Shown: positions 15,052 to 24,043 of the stretch, in pieces | How the letters are laid out: each line of letters starts with the position of its first letter | Numbering within the stretch: the stretch's first letter is position 1 | Source of the DNA: Rubrobacter tropicus | GTDB lineage: Bacteria > Actinomycetota > Rubrobacteria > Rubrobacterales > Rubrobacteraceae | Assembly: GCF_011492945.1 (NCBI RefSeq) | Contig: NZ_CP045119.1 | Location: forward strand, 1,798,001-1,862,000 | Length of the DNA: 64,000 bases | Reading direction: 5' to 3' | Translations under genes and position numbers: made by a program | Notes under the pieces: generated by a model | Databases searched by the model: none | Seen by the model: only the letters and a program-made list of their open reading frames with translations | Told to the model about the DNA's origin: nothing

Positions 15052-15678
15052 GTGCTGCACCTTCTCGGGTGCGGCGACCCGGTGATGGAAGACGTCGTGC
15101 GCCGCGTCGGGCCTTTAGGCTTCGAGGAGCGCCGCCGCGGGCGGCCGGACGACGCCTACGGGGCGCTCGTCCGCACCATCGTCGGCCAACAGCTCTCCAC
15201 GAAGGCGGCCCGCAGCATCTACGCCCGCCTCACCGCGCTCTTCGGCGACCGCGCGCCGACGCCCTTCGAGTTGATCTCCACGGACGAAGACCTCCTGCGC
15301 GGCGCGGGCCTTTCCAGGCCCAAGATCCGGTACCTCCGCGACCTCGCGGACCACGTCCTCTCGGGCGGGCTGGACCTCGGCGCGTTGCAAGAACTCTCTG
15401 ACGACGCCGTCGCGGCCAGGATCGTCGCCGTCAAGGGCCTCGGCCGGTGGAGCGCGGACATGTTTCTGATGTTCCACCTCGGCAGGGAGGACGTCCTGCC
15501 CGTGGGCGACCTCGGCATCCGGCGCGCGGTCGAGAAGGCTTACGACCTCCCCGACGCCCCGTCCCCGGACGCCCTTCGGGAGCTCGCCACACCCTGGCGG
15601 CCCCACCGGACCCTGGCGAGCCTCTACCTCTGGGAGTCGTTGGACAACAAACCGGCCGTGGAAGGCGCTTCGGCCTAG
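15052..15678 (+). CDS. HhH-GPD DNA glycosylase, AlkA/3-methyladenine type
   Basis: A 208-residue protein with the helix-hairpin-helix-GPD core. YGALVRTIVGQQLSTKAA is the AlkA-type motif. AVKGLGRWSADMFLMFHL is the hairpin, followed by VLPVGDLGIRRAV with the catalytic Asp. It removes alkylated or otherwise damaged bases to start base excision repair. Similarity may begin a few residues before GTG 15052, because the in-frame upstream codons LIDPARDPG fit the family but lack a standard start. It lies 28 bases after the DUF59 gene and may be co-transcribed. Confidence 0.87.
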   Translation: MLHLLGCGDPVMEDVVRRVGPLGFEERRRGRPDDAYGALVRTIVGQQLSTKAARSIYARLTALFGDRAPTPFELISTDEDLLRGAGLSRPKIRYLRDLADHVLSGGLDLGALQELSDDAVAARIVAVKGLGRWSADMFLMFHLGREDVLPVGDLGIRRAVEKAYDLPDAPSPDALRELATPWRPHRTLASLYLWESLDNKPAVEGASA

Positions 15679-15701
15679 GACACCGGCACTTCCGGGTGCA
15701 T

Positions 15702-15707
15702 TATGAT
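15702..15707 (+). promoter_or_regulatory. -10 element giving a leaderless HAD gene
   Basis: TATGAT ends six bases before ATG 15714, so the transcript should begin at the A of the start codon. There is no ribosome binding site. Confidence 0.6.
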
Positions 15708-15713
15708 GCTGCC

Positions 15714-16463
15714 ATGCGAGTAAAAGGCTTTATGCTGGATCTCGACGGGACCCTCTACGTCGGCGCGGAGCCCGTGCCAGGCGCCCGCGAAGCGGTCACG
15801 GAACTCAAGGCCGCCGGCCTCGTCCTCCGCTACGTCACCAACACCACCCGAAAGCCGCGGAGGGCAGTCGCGGAGAACATGAGGGACCTCGGCTTCGAGG
15901 TGGACGGCGCCGAGATACTCACACCGGCGACAGCCGCGGCCGACTTTATAGGCGCCAGGAGTTGCCTGCCTCTCGTGGACGATTCGCTGCTCGAAGACCT
16001 CCCCGACATGACGACTTCCAGCGATTGCCCCGACTACGTCCTCATCGGTGACCTGGGAGAAGGTTTTACTTACGCCCGGCTCGACGCGGCGTTCCGTTGC
16101 CTGATGGAAGGGGCGGAGTTGATTGCCCTGCAGAAGAACCGTTACTGGCGGACCGGGACGGGGCTCTCGCTCGACGCGGGACCGTTCGTGGCCGCCCTGG
16201 AGTACGCGAGCGGCAAGCGGGCCACCGTGCTCGGCAAACCGCAGGCGGAGTTCTTCCGGCTCGCGCTCGAAGACATGAACCTCCAGGCGGCCGAGGTCGC
16301 GATGGTCGGCGACGATCCAGAGTCGGACGTTGCGGGGGCGAAGATGGCCGGGCTCTGGGGCGTGCAGGTCAGGACCGGGAAATGGACCCCCGACGTCGAG
16401 GCCGGTCGGGCGGATCTCACCCTCGACTCCGTCGCGGAACTACCCGCGGCCATCGGGTTGTGA
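15714..16463 (+). CDS. HAD-superfamily hydrolase, subfamily IIA (NagD/HDHD2-like)
   Basis: 249 residues. Motif I is MLDLDGTLY (nucleophile D9, acid D11), motif II is RYVTNTTRK, and VLGKPQAEFF and AMVGDDPESDVAGAKMAGLWG give motifs III and IV. Between them lies a C2-type cap, typical of IIA phosphatases acting on nucleotides, sugar phosphates or phosphoglycolate. Initiation at ATG 15714 is supported by the -10 element six bases upstream. It is a cytosolic phosphatase and the substrate is not predictable. Confidence 0.88.
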   Translation: MRVKGFMLDLDGTLYVGAEPVPGAREAVTELKAAGLVLRYVTNTTRKPRRAVAENMRDLGFEVDGAEILTPATAAADFIGARSCLPLVDDSLLEDLPDMTTSSDCPDYVLIGDLGEGFTYARLDAAFRCLMEGAELIALQKNRYWRTGTGLSLDAGPFVAALEYASGKRATVLGKPQAEFFRLALEDMNLQAAEVAMVGDDPESDVAGAKMAGLWGVQVRTGKWTPDVEAGRADLTLDSVAELPAAIGL

Positions 16464-16495
16464 GAGACTGGCCTGACGCCACGGAGGATGGGCCC

Positions 16496-18136
16496 TTGCG
16501 CCGAAGAAAAGTCTTCACCACGCTGGTCTTGACGGCGCTGATCGCCGCGGTCGTGGCCTGCGGAAGCAAAGAGGAAAATGCCTCGGAGCCTGCCCCCAAA
16601 AACCAGACCGTGTCTCCGGGAGACTTTGTCGACTACGAGGGACCACGGTCTCCCGGAGACTCCGAGTGGTTGCTCCGGTCTCTAAACGGCGACGGCGCTG
16701 CGGAGGGCTCGGATATCACGCTGAATCACCTCGGATACGACGGCAAGTTCGAGCTGAACGTGGAGGGCGGGTGCATCGGTTTCTTCCTTATGCACAAGCT
16801 GGAAGGTCGGCGTATACGCGCCGTCGAGCCGGGCCTGCAGGTCGGAAGGCTGGACTGCGGCAAACCCGAACAGGTGAAGCGGCAGGCCGAGAGCATCCTG
16901 GACATCATGCGGGATCTCGCCCGGGTCCGGGCGACGGAGGACCGCTTCGAGCTTACGAGCGCCTCCGGCGAAGTGGCCGTTTTCGTGCCCCGGCCCCGCG
17001 CAGGTGGACCCGGCGCTCGTTGGGACAGAGTGGTTTCTGATCTCCTTGCGGGGCAAGAAACCGCTCCCGAAACCCCGCCTGACGCTGGAGATCGGTAAGG
17101 AAGACGTCGGGGGTTCTCCGGTTGCAACAGTTTCGGCAGCGCGGTCGACAAGATGGACGACGGAGAGTTGGTGTGGTCGAGCGGTCCGAGCGACGGCTTT
17201 GCCAGCACAACGGTTGGATGCGGTGGTCCGCTGGCGCCGCAGGAACGAACGTACCAGAACGTAGTGGAGGCGGCGGAAGGCTACCGGCGCGACGGCGACC
17301 GGCTGGAGTTGCGCGACGCCGCCGGCAAGACGACCGCCGTGCTCGACCAGAAGACTCGGTCGACCTTCGATCCCGCGATGATCGAGAGTACCCGTTGGAG
17401 GGTCCGTGCCATTGACGGCAAGGCGCCCGGTACGGGATCTGTCCCCACCGTCGAGTTCGGTTCGGAGGGACAGGTCGCCTGGTACGACGGCTGCCTGCGA
17501 CACAGCGGCACGTACAGGTTCACCGAATACGAGCTCGTGGCGAGCCGCAGGGGCCCGATGGAGGAGGAGTGCATGAAACCCGGGACCCGCGTGAACTTCC
17601 ACCCCAGCGGCAACTACCGGACGCAAGACGGGCTGCTGGAGGTCCTGTACGAGGATGACGGAACGAAGACCATCCTCGAACCGCTCGCCAAAGACGCGGA
17701 GCTCAGCCGTGAAGGCACCCCGTGGGAGCTCGCGGCGTTCGTCGAGCAGGGCGTGACCACCCGAGCGGCCGGAGAGGCTCCGATCACGCTGACCTTCGAC
17801 CGCGGCACCCTGCGAAGGGAGGGGGCCATCTACGGCTCCACCGGGTGCAACGATTACCGCGCCGCCTACGAGTACCCCACGGCCCGCAACACCTTCGAGC
17901 GTATCGTCGTCGCGGACCCCGTGTCGTACCCGCGCGAGTGTCCCGATACACGCGATCTCTCCGATGAGAACCGCTTCCTGGAGATCCTCGGCGATCTGGG
18001 CGAACATCCAGCCACCTCCGGAAACGGCCAACTGACGCTGGAGACGAAGGACGGCCGCAAACTCGTCTTCCGGCAAAGGAATAAGGAGAAAGGAACCCCG
18101 CGTGAAAGTGCAGGAGATATCCGTAAGCACCGATGA
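16496..18136 (+). pseudogene. Multi-domain META (HslJ-like) lipoprotein, two compensating frameshifts
   Basis: TTG 16496 follows GGAGG and opens a lipoprotein signal with a VVAC lipobox. Read through, about 546 residues hold four META-like domains: SEWLLRSLNGDG, LVGTEWFLISL, STRWRVRAIDG and TPWELAAFVEQ, with the typical SGCNSFGS and STGCNDYRA motifs. The frame moves by one base near 16988-17000 (C-rich run) and back near 17105-17110. Adding a G to GGGGG there gives VGGFSGCNSFG. Net length is preserved, which suggests two assembly errors rather than decay. META domains occur in stress-related envelope proteins. Confidence 0.78.
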
Positions 18137-18500
18137 GCGTTACCAGCTGGTCTCGATCACGAGCGAGGTAAGAGAGGCCGTTAGAAACTCCGATGTCGAT
18201 GAAGGAATCTGCGTGATCTCCTCGACCCACACCACGGCCGCCGTCACGGTCAACGAGGACTACGACAGGGACGTGCCGAGGGATCTCGCCGCCGCCTGCC
18301 GCGCCTTCCTGGAGAAGCTCGACGTCCGCTTCGATCACATGGAAGGCAACAGCGACTCCCACTTTCTCACCAGCCTCTTCGGCCAATCCCAGACCCTGCT
18401 CGTTCGGAATGGCGAGCCGGACCTCGGCCGCTGGCAGGGCGTCTTCCTCGCCGAATTCGACGGTCCCCGCCAGAGAACCGTCAGGGTAGCGGTTTATTAG
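18102..18500 (+). CDS. YjbQ/UPF0047 family protein
   Basis: A 132-residue protein that is full length for the family. It shows ISSTHTTAAVTVNEDYDRDV near the middle and the GNSDSHFLTSLFGQS motif whose His residues form the metal-like site. Family members have weak thiamin-phosphate synthase activity in vitro, and the true role is unsettled. GTG 18102 overlaps the upstream META gene by 35 bases, with AAGGA upstream, so translation may be coupled. Confidence 0.88.
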   Translation: MKVQEISVSTDERYQLVSITSEVREAVRNSDVDEGICVISSTHTTAAVTVNEDYDRDVPRDLAAACRAFLEKLDVRFDHMEGNSDSHFLTSLFGQSQTLLVRNGEPDLGRWQGVFLAEFDGPRQRTVRVAVY

Positions 18501-18650
18501 CCGTCAGCGTTCAGCCGTCAGCCGTCAGTCCTTGTGGCGGTTCCCGCGCAAGCGCGCTACGTACGTGTCTTCTGTCGAGAGGAGGCACGAGCGAGGATGG
18601 GGGCGCCCGGTTTGTTCGCTGAAAGCTGAACGCTGACGGCTGACAGCTAT
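18501..18650. repeat. AGCTGA-type inverted-pair repeat (BIME/MITE-like)
   Basis: CCGTCAGCGTTCAGC (18501-18515) is inverted exactly at 18625-18639, and both arms are extended by further TCAGC/GCTGA units. The core between them holds a small CGCGC-AA-GCGCG hairpin and no gene. The architecture matches the element at 49785-49899. Confidence 0.7.
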
Positions 18651-18660
18651 CGCCCCTGTT

Positions 18661-18687
18661 TTGTTACGGTTGCCGGTTCGGTAGAAT
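18661..18687 (+). promoter_or_regulatory. Promoter for the NDH-2 gene
   Basis: TTGTTA (18661-18666) and TAGAAT (18682-18687) are 15 bases apart. Transcription from here would give a leader of about 60 bases before GTG 18757, which has its own ribosome binding site. Confidence 0.4.
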
Positions 18688-18756
18688 AACAGTCGGTTGG
18701 ACGGTTCTTCTGGTTCCAATCTTGTCGGGCAGGTGGCAAACTTTTTGGAGGCTCGC

Positions 18757-20148
18757 GTGAACGGATTGGCGAAGGGCGGTCTGGCTTTGGGAGGGCTGGT
18801 CGTTGGTGTGGTGGGCCTCAAGAAGGCGCTCAACCCGCGGCCCCGGTACGCGCCGTGGGAGAAGCCGCCCTACGGCGAGTTCGAGAACAAGGTTCTCGTG
18901 GTCGGCGGCGGGTTCGGCGGCTACACGGTCGCGAAAGATATATGCAAGCTCACCGAACGCCGCGACGACGTCGGGGTGCTGGTGATCGCGAGGGACAACT
19001 TCTTCACGTTCTGGCCGATGGTGCCAGGTATCGTCAGCAGCGACATCGACGCGCGCAACGTGGCGCAGCCCTTGCGGCGGGCGCTCATCACCTCGGGGGC
19101 GAGCTTCCGGCGGGCGGAGGTCAAAACCGTGGACTACGAGCGCAAGGTCGTGGTTGCGGACGGCGGGATCGAGTTTCCGTTCGACCACCTCGTGATCTCC
19201 CTGGGCGGGCAGCCCAACTTCTTTGGGATACCGGGTGTGGAGGAGCACAGCCTCACGATGCGGGGTGTGGAGGACGCCGAGCGCATCCGCAACCGCGTGA
19301 TAGAGCGGTTCGAGGAGGTCTCCCTCATCCGGGGCGAGGTGCCCGAGTCGAAGCTGACGTTCGTGGTGATAGGCGGTGGGGCCACGGGGGTCGAGACGGC
19401 GTCCGAGATCCACAGCCTCGTCCACGAGAGCCTCGCGCCCGACTACCCGAACATCGACCCGCACAGGGTCAGGATCTTCCTGCTCGAAGGGCTGCCGAAC
19501 ATCCTGCCGGAGCTGGACCCCGCCCTGCGCAAGGCCGCCCGCACGCGGCTCGTCAACGAGCGCATAGACGTACGGACGGGCGCCATGGCGACCGAGATCA
19601 CCGAGAACTGCGTCCAACTCAAGAGCGGGGAGACGATCTCGACGGAGAACGTGATCTGGACGGCCGGCAACCGCCCGAACCAGGCGATCACGGACCTCGG
19701 TCTCCCCTACGACGAGCGGACCGGGATCAAGGTGGGACTCGACCTGCGCGTCGAGGGCCACGAAAACGTGTGGGCCATCGGCGACTGCGCCTCGGTGGCG
19801 GACAAGCGCCAGGACGACGGGAGGATCGTGCCCCCGACCGCCCAGGCCGCGATCCAGCAGGGCCACGTCGTCGCCCGCAACGTGCTGAAGAGCATAGACG
19901 GGGAGCCCGGCCTGGAGGAGTTCGAGTACAAGCCGCTCGGCCAGCTCGTCGAACTCGGCAGCGATTTCGCCGTCAACGAGGTGATGGGCGTCCGGTTCAC
20001 GGGCCTGATCGCGGCCCTCTTCTGGAGGATGACATACCTGGTGCGCCTGAACAGCCCGCAGAGCAGGGCCCGCATAGCGGCCGACTGGCTCCTCGGCGCC
20101 GTCCTGCGGCCCGCCGTGACCCAGACCCGGGGTACCTCCAAGGAGTAG
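18757..20148 (+). CDS. Type II NADH dehydrogenase-like FAD/NAD(P) oxidoreductase
   Basis: 463 residues from GTG 18757, which has GGAGG five bases upstream; a TTG at 18697 is less likely. A hydrophobic segment (about residues 4-20) precedes the FAD fold VLVVGGGFGGYT. The NAD fold is VVIGGGATGVETASEI, and VWAIGDCASV is the second FAD motif. The order is that of NDH-2 enzymes, which oxidise NADH and reduce quinone without pumping protons. The N-terminal helix and a hydrophobic C-terminal stretch would hold it on the membrane. It stands alone, flanked by AGCTGA repeats. Confidence 0.88.
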   Translation: MNGLAKGGLALGGLVVGVVGLKKALNPRPRYAPWEKPPYGEFENKVLVVGGGFGGYTVAKDICKLTERRDDVGVLVIARDNFFTFWPMVPGIVSSDIDARNVAQPLRRALITSGASFRRAEVKTVDYERKVVVADGGIEFPFDHLVISLGGQPNFFGIPGVEEHSLTMRGVEDAERIRNRVIERFEEVSLIRGEVPESKLTFVVIGGGATGVETASEIHSLVHESLAPDYPNIDPHRVRIFLLEGLPNILPELDPALRKAARTRLVNERIDVRTGAMATEITENCVQLKSGETISTENVIWTAGNRPNQAITDLGLPYDERTGIKVGLDLRVEGHENVWAIGDCASVADKRQDDGRIVPPTAQAAIQQGHVVARNVLKSIDGEPGLEEFEYKPLGQLVELGSDFAVNEVMGVRFTGLIAALFWRMTYLVRLNSPQSRARIAADWLLGAVLRPAVTQTRGTSKE

Positions 20149-20234
20149 CCGCGGGTCTTGAGCCGTCGGCCCGGAAGTGCTACGTTAGTGCAGGGAAAGG
20201 CTTTTCCTCCCCTGACGCAGACGAAGGCCGGACT

Positions 20235-20270
20235 ATGACGAACAGCATCGAGAAAACCGAGGCCGCATGA
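20235..20270 (+). CDS. Possible 11-residue upstream peptide coupled to pgsA
   Basis: ATG 20235 opens MTNSIEKTEAA and ends in a TGA overlapping the pgsA start codon by four bases (ATGA). GAAGG lies just upstream. It could serve to couple or adjust pgsA translation. A chance frame of this length is also quite possible. Confidence 0.25.
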   Translation: MTNSIEKTEAA

Positions 20271-20836
20271 CCCTCGCCAACCAGCTGACCCTGGTCAGGC
20301 TCGTGGCGGTCGTTCCCGTGATGGCGATGCTCTACCTGCCCTTCGACTGGGCGAGGTGGGCCGCTGTCGGGATCTACGTCGCGGCCATCCTGACCGACTA
20401 CTTCGACGGGAAGCTCGCCAGGCGTTCCAACGAGGTCACGGGCTTCGGTAAGCTGATGGACTCCATAGCGGACAAGGCGCTTATCGTGTCGCTCTTCTTC
20501 GCCCTCGTCGGGGAGGGGTCGATGGCCTCGTGGATGGCCGCGGTCATGGTGATCCGCGAGTTCGCCGTCACGGGCCTGCGCATGGTCGCCCTGGAAGGCG
20601 GGGAGGTGATCGCCGCGAACAGTTGGGGCAAGGCGAAGATGAACGCCCAGAGCGTGGCGGTCTTCGTCCTGCTCGTCGGCATACCGGGGGCGGACGGCTG
20701 GCGGGGCGCCGTCTCGGTTATCGGCTGGTGGATGATGCTCGTCGCCGTCTTGTTGACGGTCCTCTCCGGCTGGTCTTACCTGAGGGACACGCCGCGCATA
20801 CTCGCCATCACTTCGAAGCGGGATCAGCGCCTCTAA
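20267..20836 (+). CDS. pgsA: CDP-diacylglycerol-glycerol-3-phosphate 3-phosphatidyltransferase
   Basis: A 189-residue membrane protein with the complete CDP-alcohol phosphotransferase motif. D44, D47, G48, A51, R52, G61, D65 and D69 are in the exact spacing D-x2-DG-x2-AR-x8-G-x3-D-x3-D. Several hydrophobic helices follow, with the PgsA-like IREFAVTGLRMVA segment. It makes phosphatidylglycerophosphate, the first step to phosphatidylglycerol and cardiolipin, at the inner membrane face. ATG 20267 has GAGG upstream. Confidence 0.93.
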   Translation: MTLANQLTLVRLVAVVPVMAMLYLPFDWARWAAVGIYVAAILTDYFDGKLARRSNEVTGFGKLMDSIADKALIVSLFFALVGEGSMASWMAAVMVIREFAVTGLRMVALEGGEVIAANSWGKAKMNAQSVAVFVLLVGIPGADGWRGAVSVIGWWMMLVAVLLTVLSGWSYLRDTPRILAITSKRDQRL

Positions 20837-20842
20837 AAGCTG

Positions 20843-20848
20843 TAGAAT
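20843..20848 (+). promoter_or_regulatory. -10 element before the next membrane protein
   Basis: TAGAAT ends ten bases before ATG 20859. This favours that ATG over GTG 20850 and suggests a very short leader. Confidence 0.45.
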
Positions 20849-20858
20849 CGTGCCCCGT

Positions 20859-21695
20859 ATGGCGGAGCACATCGAAAAACGTCTCAAGCCGGCCGAGGTC
20901 GAGATGATCCTGCGCCGCGCATCCGAGCTGAACGCCCGCCGCTGGGAGGGGGTCTCCCAGGACGCGCCTTCGGTCTCTCCCGAGGTCCTCGTGCAGGTCG
21001 CCGCGGCGGCCGGCATCCCGGAACAGGAAGTCCGCCGCGCCATGTGGGACCTCTCCTCGGAGAAAACTGCGGAGCCCCACTCTTTCGCCTGGAAGGTCTA
21101 CGGCCCCGCCCGGTTGCGCGCCGTGCGCGAGGTGCAACGCCCCGCCGGTCGAACGCGCGAACACCTCGAGGGCCTTCTGCGCCTGGAGCAGGGCCTCAAG
21201 GTCCGGCGCAAGACCGAGATGGAATCCCTCTGGGACCCCGGCGACGAGCTCGGCGTGGTGCGCCGGACCCTGGACTTCTCGGGCGACCGCACCCTCCTCA
21301 AGACCCGGAGCGTGGAGGTGAGGGTCGAGGCCGTCGAAGACGAACGGTGCGCCGCCAACGTCACCGCGGACATCGCCAACCAGCGCGCGGAGTACCTCTC
21401 CCTCGGCGGCATCCTGGGCGTAACGCTCGCCGCCCTCTTCGTCCTCGCGGGAATGCAGAACGGGATCTTTCTCCTCGGCGTCCTGCCCGCGCTCGCCGCC
21501 CCGGCCTTAGGGTTCAGGCTCGCCTACAGGCGGGCGGCCGTGGAGATCCGGCGCGCCCTCGACGACCTGCTAGACGCCGTCGAACAGGACCCTTCCAAAG
21601 AAGAACTACCCCCCGACCGCGGCGACCGGGAACCGGGCAGCATCAAGGGTCTCAAGCCGATCCCGCGCTTCACCTCCCCGCCGCGCGACGAGTAG
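20859..21695 (+). CDS. Hypothetical membrane protein
   Basis: 278 residues. The soluble N-terminal part (about 1-75) begins KRLKPAEVEMILRRASELNAR and looks like a small helical domain with an IPEQEVRRAM helix, similar to domains at the start of some actinobacterial membrane proteins. Two adjacent hydrophobic helices follow around 180-230 (LGVTLAALFVLAGMQNGIFLLGV), then a charged tail. No enzymatic motif. The gene starts 22 bases after pgsA, but its own -10 element suggests separate transcription. Function unknown. Confidence 0.72.
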   Translation: MAEHIEKRLKPAEVEMILRRASELNARRWEGVSQDAPSVSPEVLVQVAAAAGIPEQEVRRAMWDLSSEKTAEPHSFAWKVYGPARLRAVREVQRPAGRTREHLEGLLRLEQGLKVRRKTEMESLWDPGDELGVVRRTLDFSGDRTLLKTRSVEVRVEAVEDERCAANVTADIANQRAEYLSLGGILGVTLAALFVLAGMQNGIFLLGVLPALAAPALGFRLAYRRAAVEIRRALDDLLDAVEQDPSKEELPPDRGDREPGSIKGLKPIPRFTSPPRDE

Positions 21696-21700
21696 CTATT

Positions 21701-21864
21701 AGCTGTCAGCCGTCAGCTTTCGGCTATTGGGGGAGTAACAGTTGCGGGGTAATCTAAAGCTGGCGTGGTTGTGGGACGATCATTTTTTGGACAGATGCGT
21801 TAGGGCGTGGCAGGAACGATGACGGTGTTTGGAGTTGACCGCTGAAAGCTGAAAGCTGATAGCC
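21701..21864. repeat. AGCTGA-type inverted-pair repeat
   Basis: AGCTGTCAGCCGTCAGCTTT near 21701 faces GCTGAAAGCTGAAAGCTGAT near 21843 in inverse orientation, with about 115 bases of noncoding sequence between. This is the same layout as at 18501 and 49785. Confidence 0.6.
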
Positions 21865-23991
21865 GTGCCGCAAGGCATACTCAAAGAGATCTTCGGCTTC
21901 GATTCGTTCCGTCCGGGACAGGAGGCCGTGATCCGGGCGGTCCTTGAAGGCCGGGACACGCTTGCCGTGATGCCGACGGGCGGCGGGAAGAGCCTCTGTT
22001 ACCAGATCCCGGCGCTCATGCAGGAGAGCCTGACGGTTATCGTGTCGCCGCTTATCTCCCTGATGAAGGACCAGGTCGACTCGCTTTTGCAGAGCTCGGT
22101 CGCGGACGCTGCGGCCCTCCACTCCGGGCTCTCGCCGGAGGAGCGGTGGGAGGTCGAGCGGAGGGTTCGGACCGGGGAGATCCGGATGCTCTACGTCGCC
22201 CCGGAACGGCTGCGATCCCTCGAATTCGTCCTCTCCCTCCGGCGCGCCGGCGTCGGCCTCTTCGTCGTCGACGAGGCGCACTGTATAAGCGAGTGGGGCC
22301 ACGACTTCAGGCCCGACTACCTGTTTTTGCCGCGCGCCGTAAAGGACCTCGGCAGCCCGCCGGTCCTCGCGCTCACGGCGACGGCCACCCCGCGGGTGAG
22401 GCAGGACATCCGGCGGTCCTTGAGGATGCGCGACCCGCACGTCGAGGTGACGAGCTTCAACCGGCCGAACCTTACCTACAGGGTGGTCCCGGCTGAGAAG
22501 AAGGAGAAGCTCGCCCGGATATTGGACGTTGTACGGACCTCTCCGCCGCCGGGGATCGTGTACGCCACCACCCGCAAGGAGTGCGACGAGCTGGCCGCCG
22601 AGCTGCGCTCCGCGGGCGTCGACGCCGCCTCTTACCACGCTGGTCTTGGGGCCGCGAAGCGTAACGAGGTGCAGGAGCGGTTCATGACCGACGAGGTTGG
22701 GGTCGTCGTCGCGACGATCGCCTTTGGGATGGGCGTGGACAAGCCCAACGTACGCTTCGTCGTCCACTCGTCCGTACCCGGCAGCCTTCCCGCCTACATC
22801 CAGGAGTCCGGCAGGGCCGGCAGGGATGGGGAGGACTCCGAGTGCGTCGTGCTCTTCCGCGGGGCCGACGTCGGGCGCCGCAAACGCCTGGTGACCCTGA
22901 ACAGCTCGGGGGAGGACGAGGTCTCCTCGTTTTTTCGCGGGCTCACGGGGGTAGAGAGGGACGGCCGGGCCAACGTCCCCTTCAACTCGTTAGCCGCGCT
23001 CGGCGGGGTGGAGCAGGAGGCCGCCGGGATCGTGCTCGGAAGCCTCGAGAACGCGGGCCTGGTCTCCCGCGGCTACGACGTCTGGGCCGAGGTCGAGGTG
23101 CATCGGCTGGACGAAGAGCCGGGCGATCTGCGCGAGGAGGTCGCCGCAGTCCACGCGGCTTTGCCTGGAGCTGGATCTATCGGCCTGCCTGAGTTGTCCC
23201 GCAAGGTGGGGTTCCGGCCCGCGGTGGTACAGGGGGCCGTCTACAGGATGATGGTGGACGGGGTGGTCGAGGCGGTCCCGCGCGGTTCGCTCGTGGACGT
23301 GAGGCTAAAGGTCTCCTCGCTCGACGCGGAGAGCCGGCGGGATATCGCCTCCAGGCTAAAGGGCCGGGCCCAGGCGGCGTACGCCCAGATCCGGGACGTC
23401 GAATCCTACGCCACCCTGAACTCCTGCCGCCGCGAGCACCTCCTCCGCCACTTCGGCGACGCCGAAGAGGTGGCCCCCTGCTCCGGCTGCGACTTCTGCC
23501 TCGACGAGGTCAGCCAGCCCCCGAAGACGCCCGCCACCGTACTCGCCGCTTCGTCCAACGGGTCGAACCCGGACGTCGACGCCGACCTCTTCGAGCGGCT
23601 CAGGAGTTGGAGGGGGGAGAAGGCCAGGGAGCAAAAGGTGCCGGCCTACGTCGTCCTCCACAACTCGCACCTGGAGGAGATCTCGGCCCGCAAACCCCGC
23701 ACCATCCAGGAACTCGGCGCCGTAAAAGGCGTGGGCCTCCGCCGCGCGGCCCGCTACGGCGAACAGCTTCTGGCCCTCGTAAACGGCGAGGAGCCCCCCG
23801 TCCAGCCCTCCGAACCGCCGCCAACCGTCACAGCGGCCACAAACGGCTACCGCCCGCACCTACTATCCGCAACCGAGCTGCTCCGATCAGGCAAAGGCGC
23901 CGAAGCCGTCCCCGAGCTCGCCCGCGCCCTCGAACTGGGCGGGGAGGAAGCGCGCCGGGCGGTCGATGACCTGCTCAAGCCCCCCAGCTAG
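21865..23991 (+). CDS. recQ: ATP-dependent DNA helicase RecQ
   Basis: 708 residues with the full RecQ layout. Helicase motif I is PTGGGKS (37-43), and the Walker B DEAH box is at 136-139, followed by CISEWGHDFRPDY. QESGRAGRDG is motif VI. The RQC zinc site is built from Cys residues in NSCRREHLLRHF and APCSGCDFC, followed by an HRDC domain (about 570-640). It unwinds forks and recombination intermediates in the 3' to 5' direction. The last 80 residues are an unusual extension. Start GTG 21865 is preceded only by repeat sequence. Confidence 0.94.
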   Translation: MPQGILKEIFGFDSFRPGQEAVIRAVLEGRDTLAVMPTGGGKSLCYQIPALMQESLTVIVSPLISLMKDQVDSLLQSSVADAAALHSGLSPEERWEVERRVRTGEIRMLYVAPERLRSLEFVLSLRRAGVGLFVVDEAHCISEWGHDFRPDYLFLPRAVKDLGSPPVLALTATATPRVRQDIRRSLRMRDPHVEVTSFNRPNLTYRVVPAEKKEKLARILDVVRTSPPPGIVYATTRKECDELAAELRSAGVDAASYHAGLGAAKRNEVQERFMTDEVGVVVATIAFGMGVDKPNVRFVVHSSVPGSLPAYIQESGRAGRDGEDSECVVLFRGADVGRRKRLVTLNSSGEDEVSSFFRGLTGVERDGRANVPFNSLAALGGVEQEAAGIVLGSLENAGLVSRGYDVWAEVEVHRLDEEPGDLREEVAAVHAALPGAGSIGLPELSRKVGFRPAVVQGAVYRMMVDGVVEAVPRGSLVDVRLKVSSLDAESRRDIASRLKGRAQAAYAQIRDVESYATLNSCRREHLLRHFGDAEEVAPCSGCDFCLDEVSQPPKTPATVLAASSNGSNPDVDADLFERLRSWRGEKAREQKVPAYVVLHNSHLEEISARKPRTIQELGAVKGVGLRRAARYGEQLLALVNGEEPPVQPSEPPPTVTAATNGYRPHLLSATELLRSGKGAEAVPELARALELGGEEARRAVDDLLKPPS

Positions 23992-24002
23992 AATGCTGAC
24001 AA

Positions 24003-24021
24003 GCCGGCGAAGCCGGCGTGC
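24003..24021. repeat. GAA-loop hairpin repeat unit
   Basis: GCCGGC-GAA-GCCGGC then GTGC, preceded by GCTGACAA. The same frame with other stem bases occurs at 35076 (GCCCGC-GAA-GCGGGC-GTGC) and 49864 (GCCGTC-GAA-GACGGC-GTGC). It lies directly after recQ and could act as its terminator. Confidence 0.65.
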
Positions 24022-24043
24022 CGTCGACCGAAGGGAGACCTAA

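Noticed and set aside
16682-18130. 482-codon minus-strand frame opposite the META lipoprotein
   Set aside because: The plus strand has signal peptide, lipobox and META motifs; the minus frame has none.
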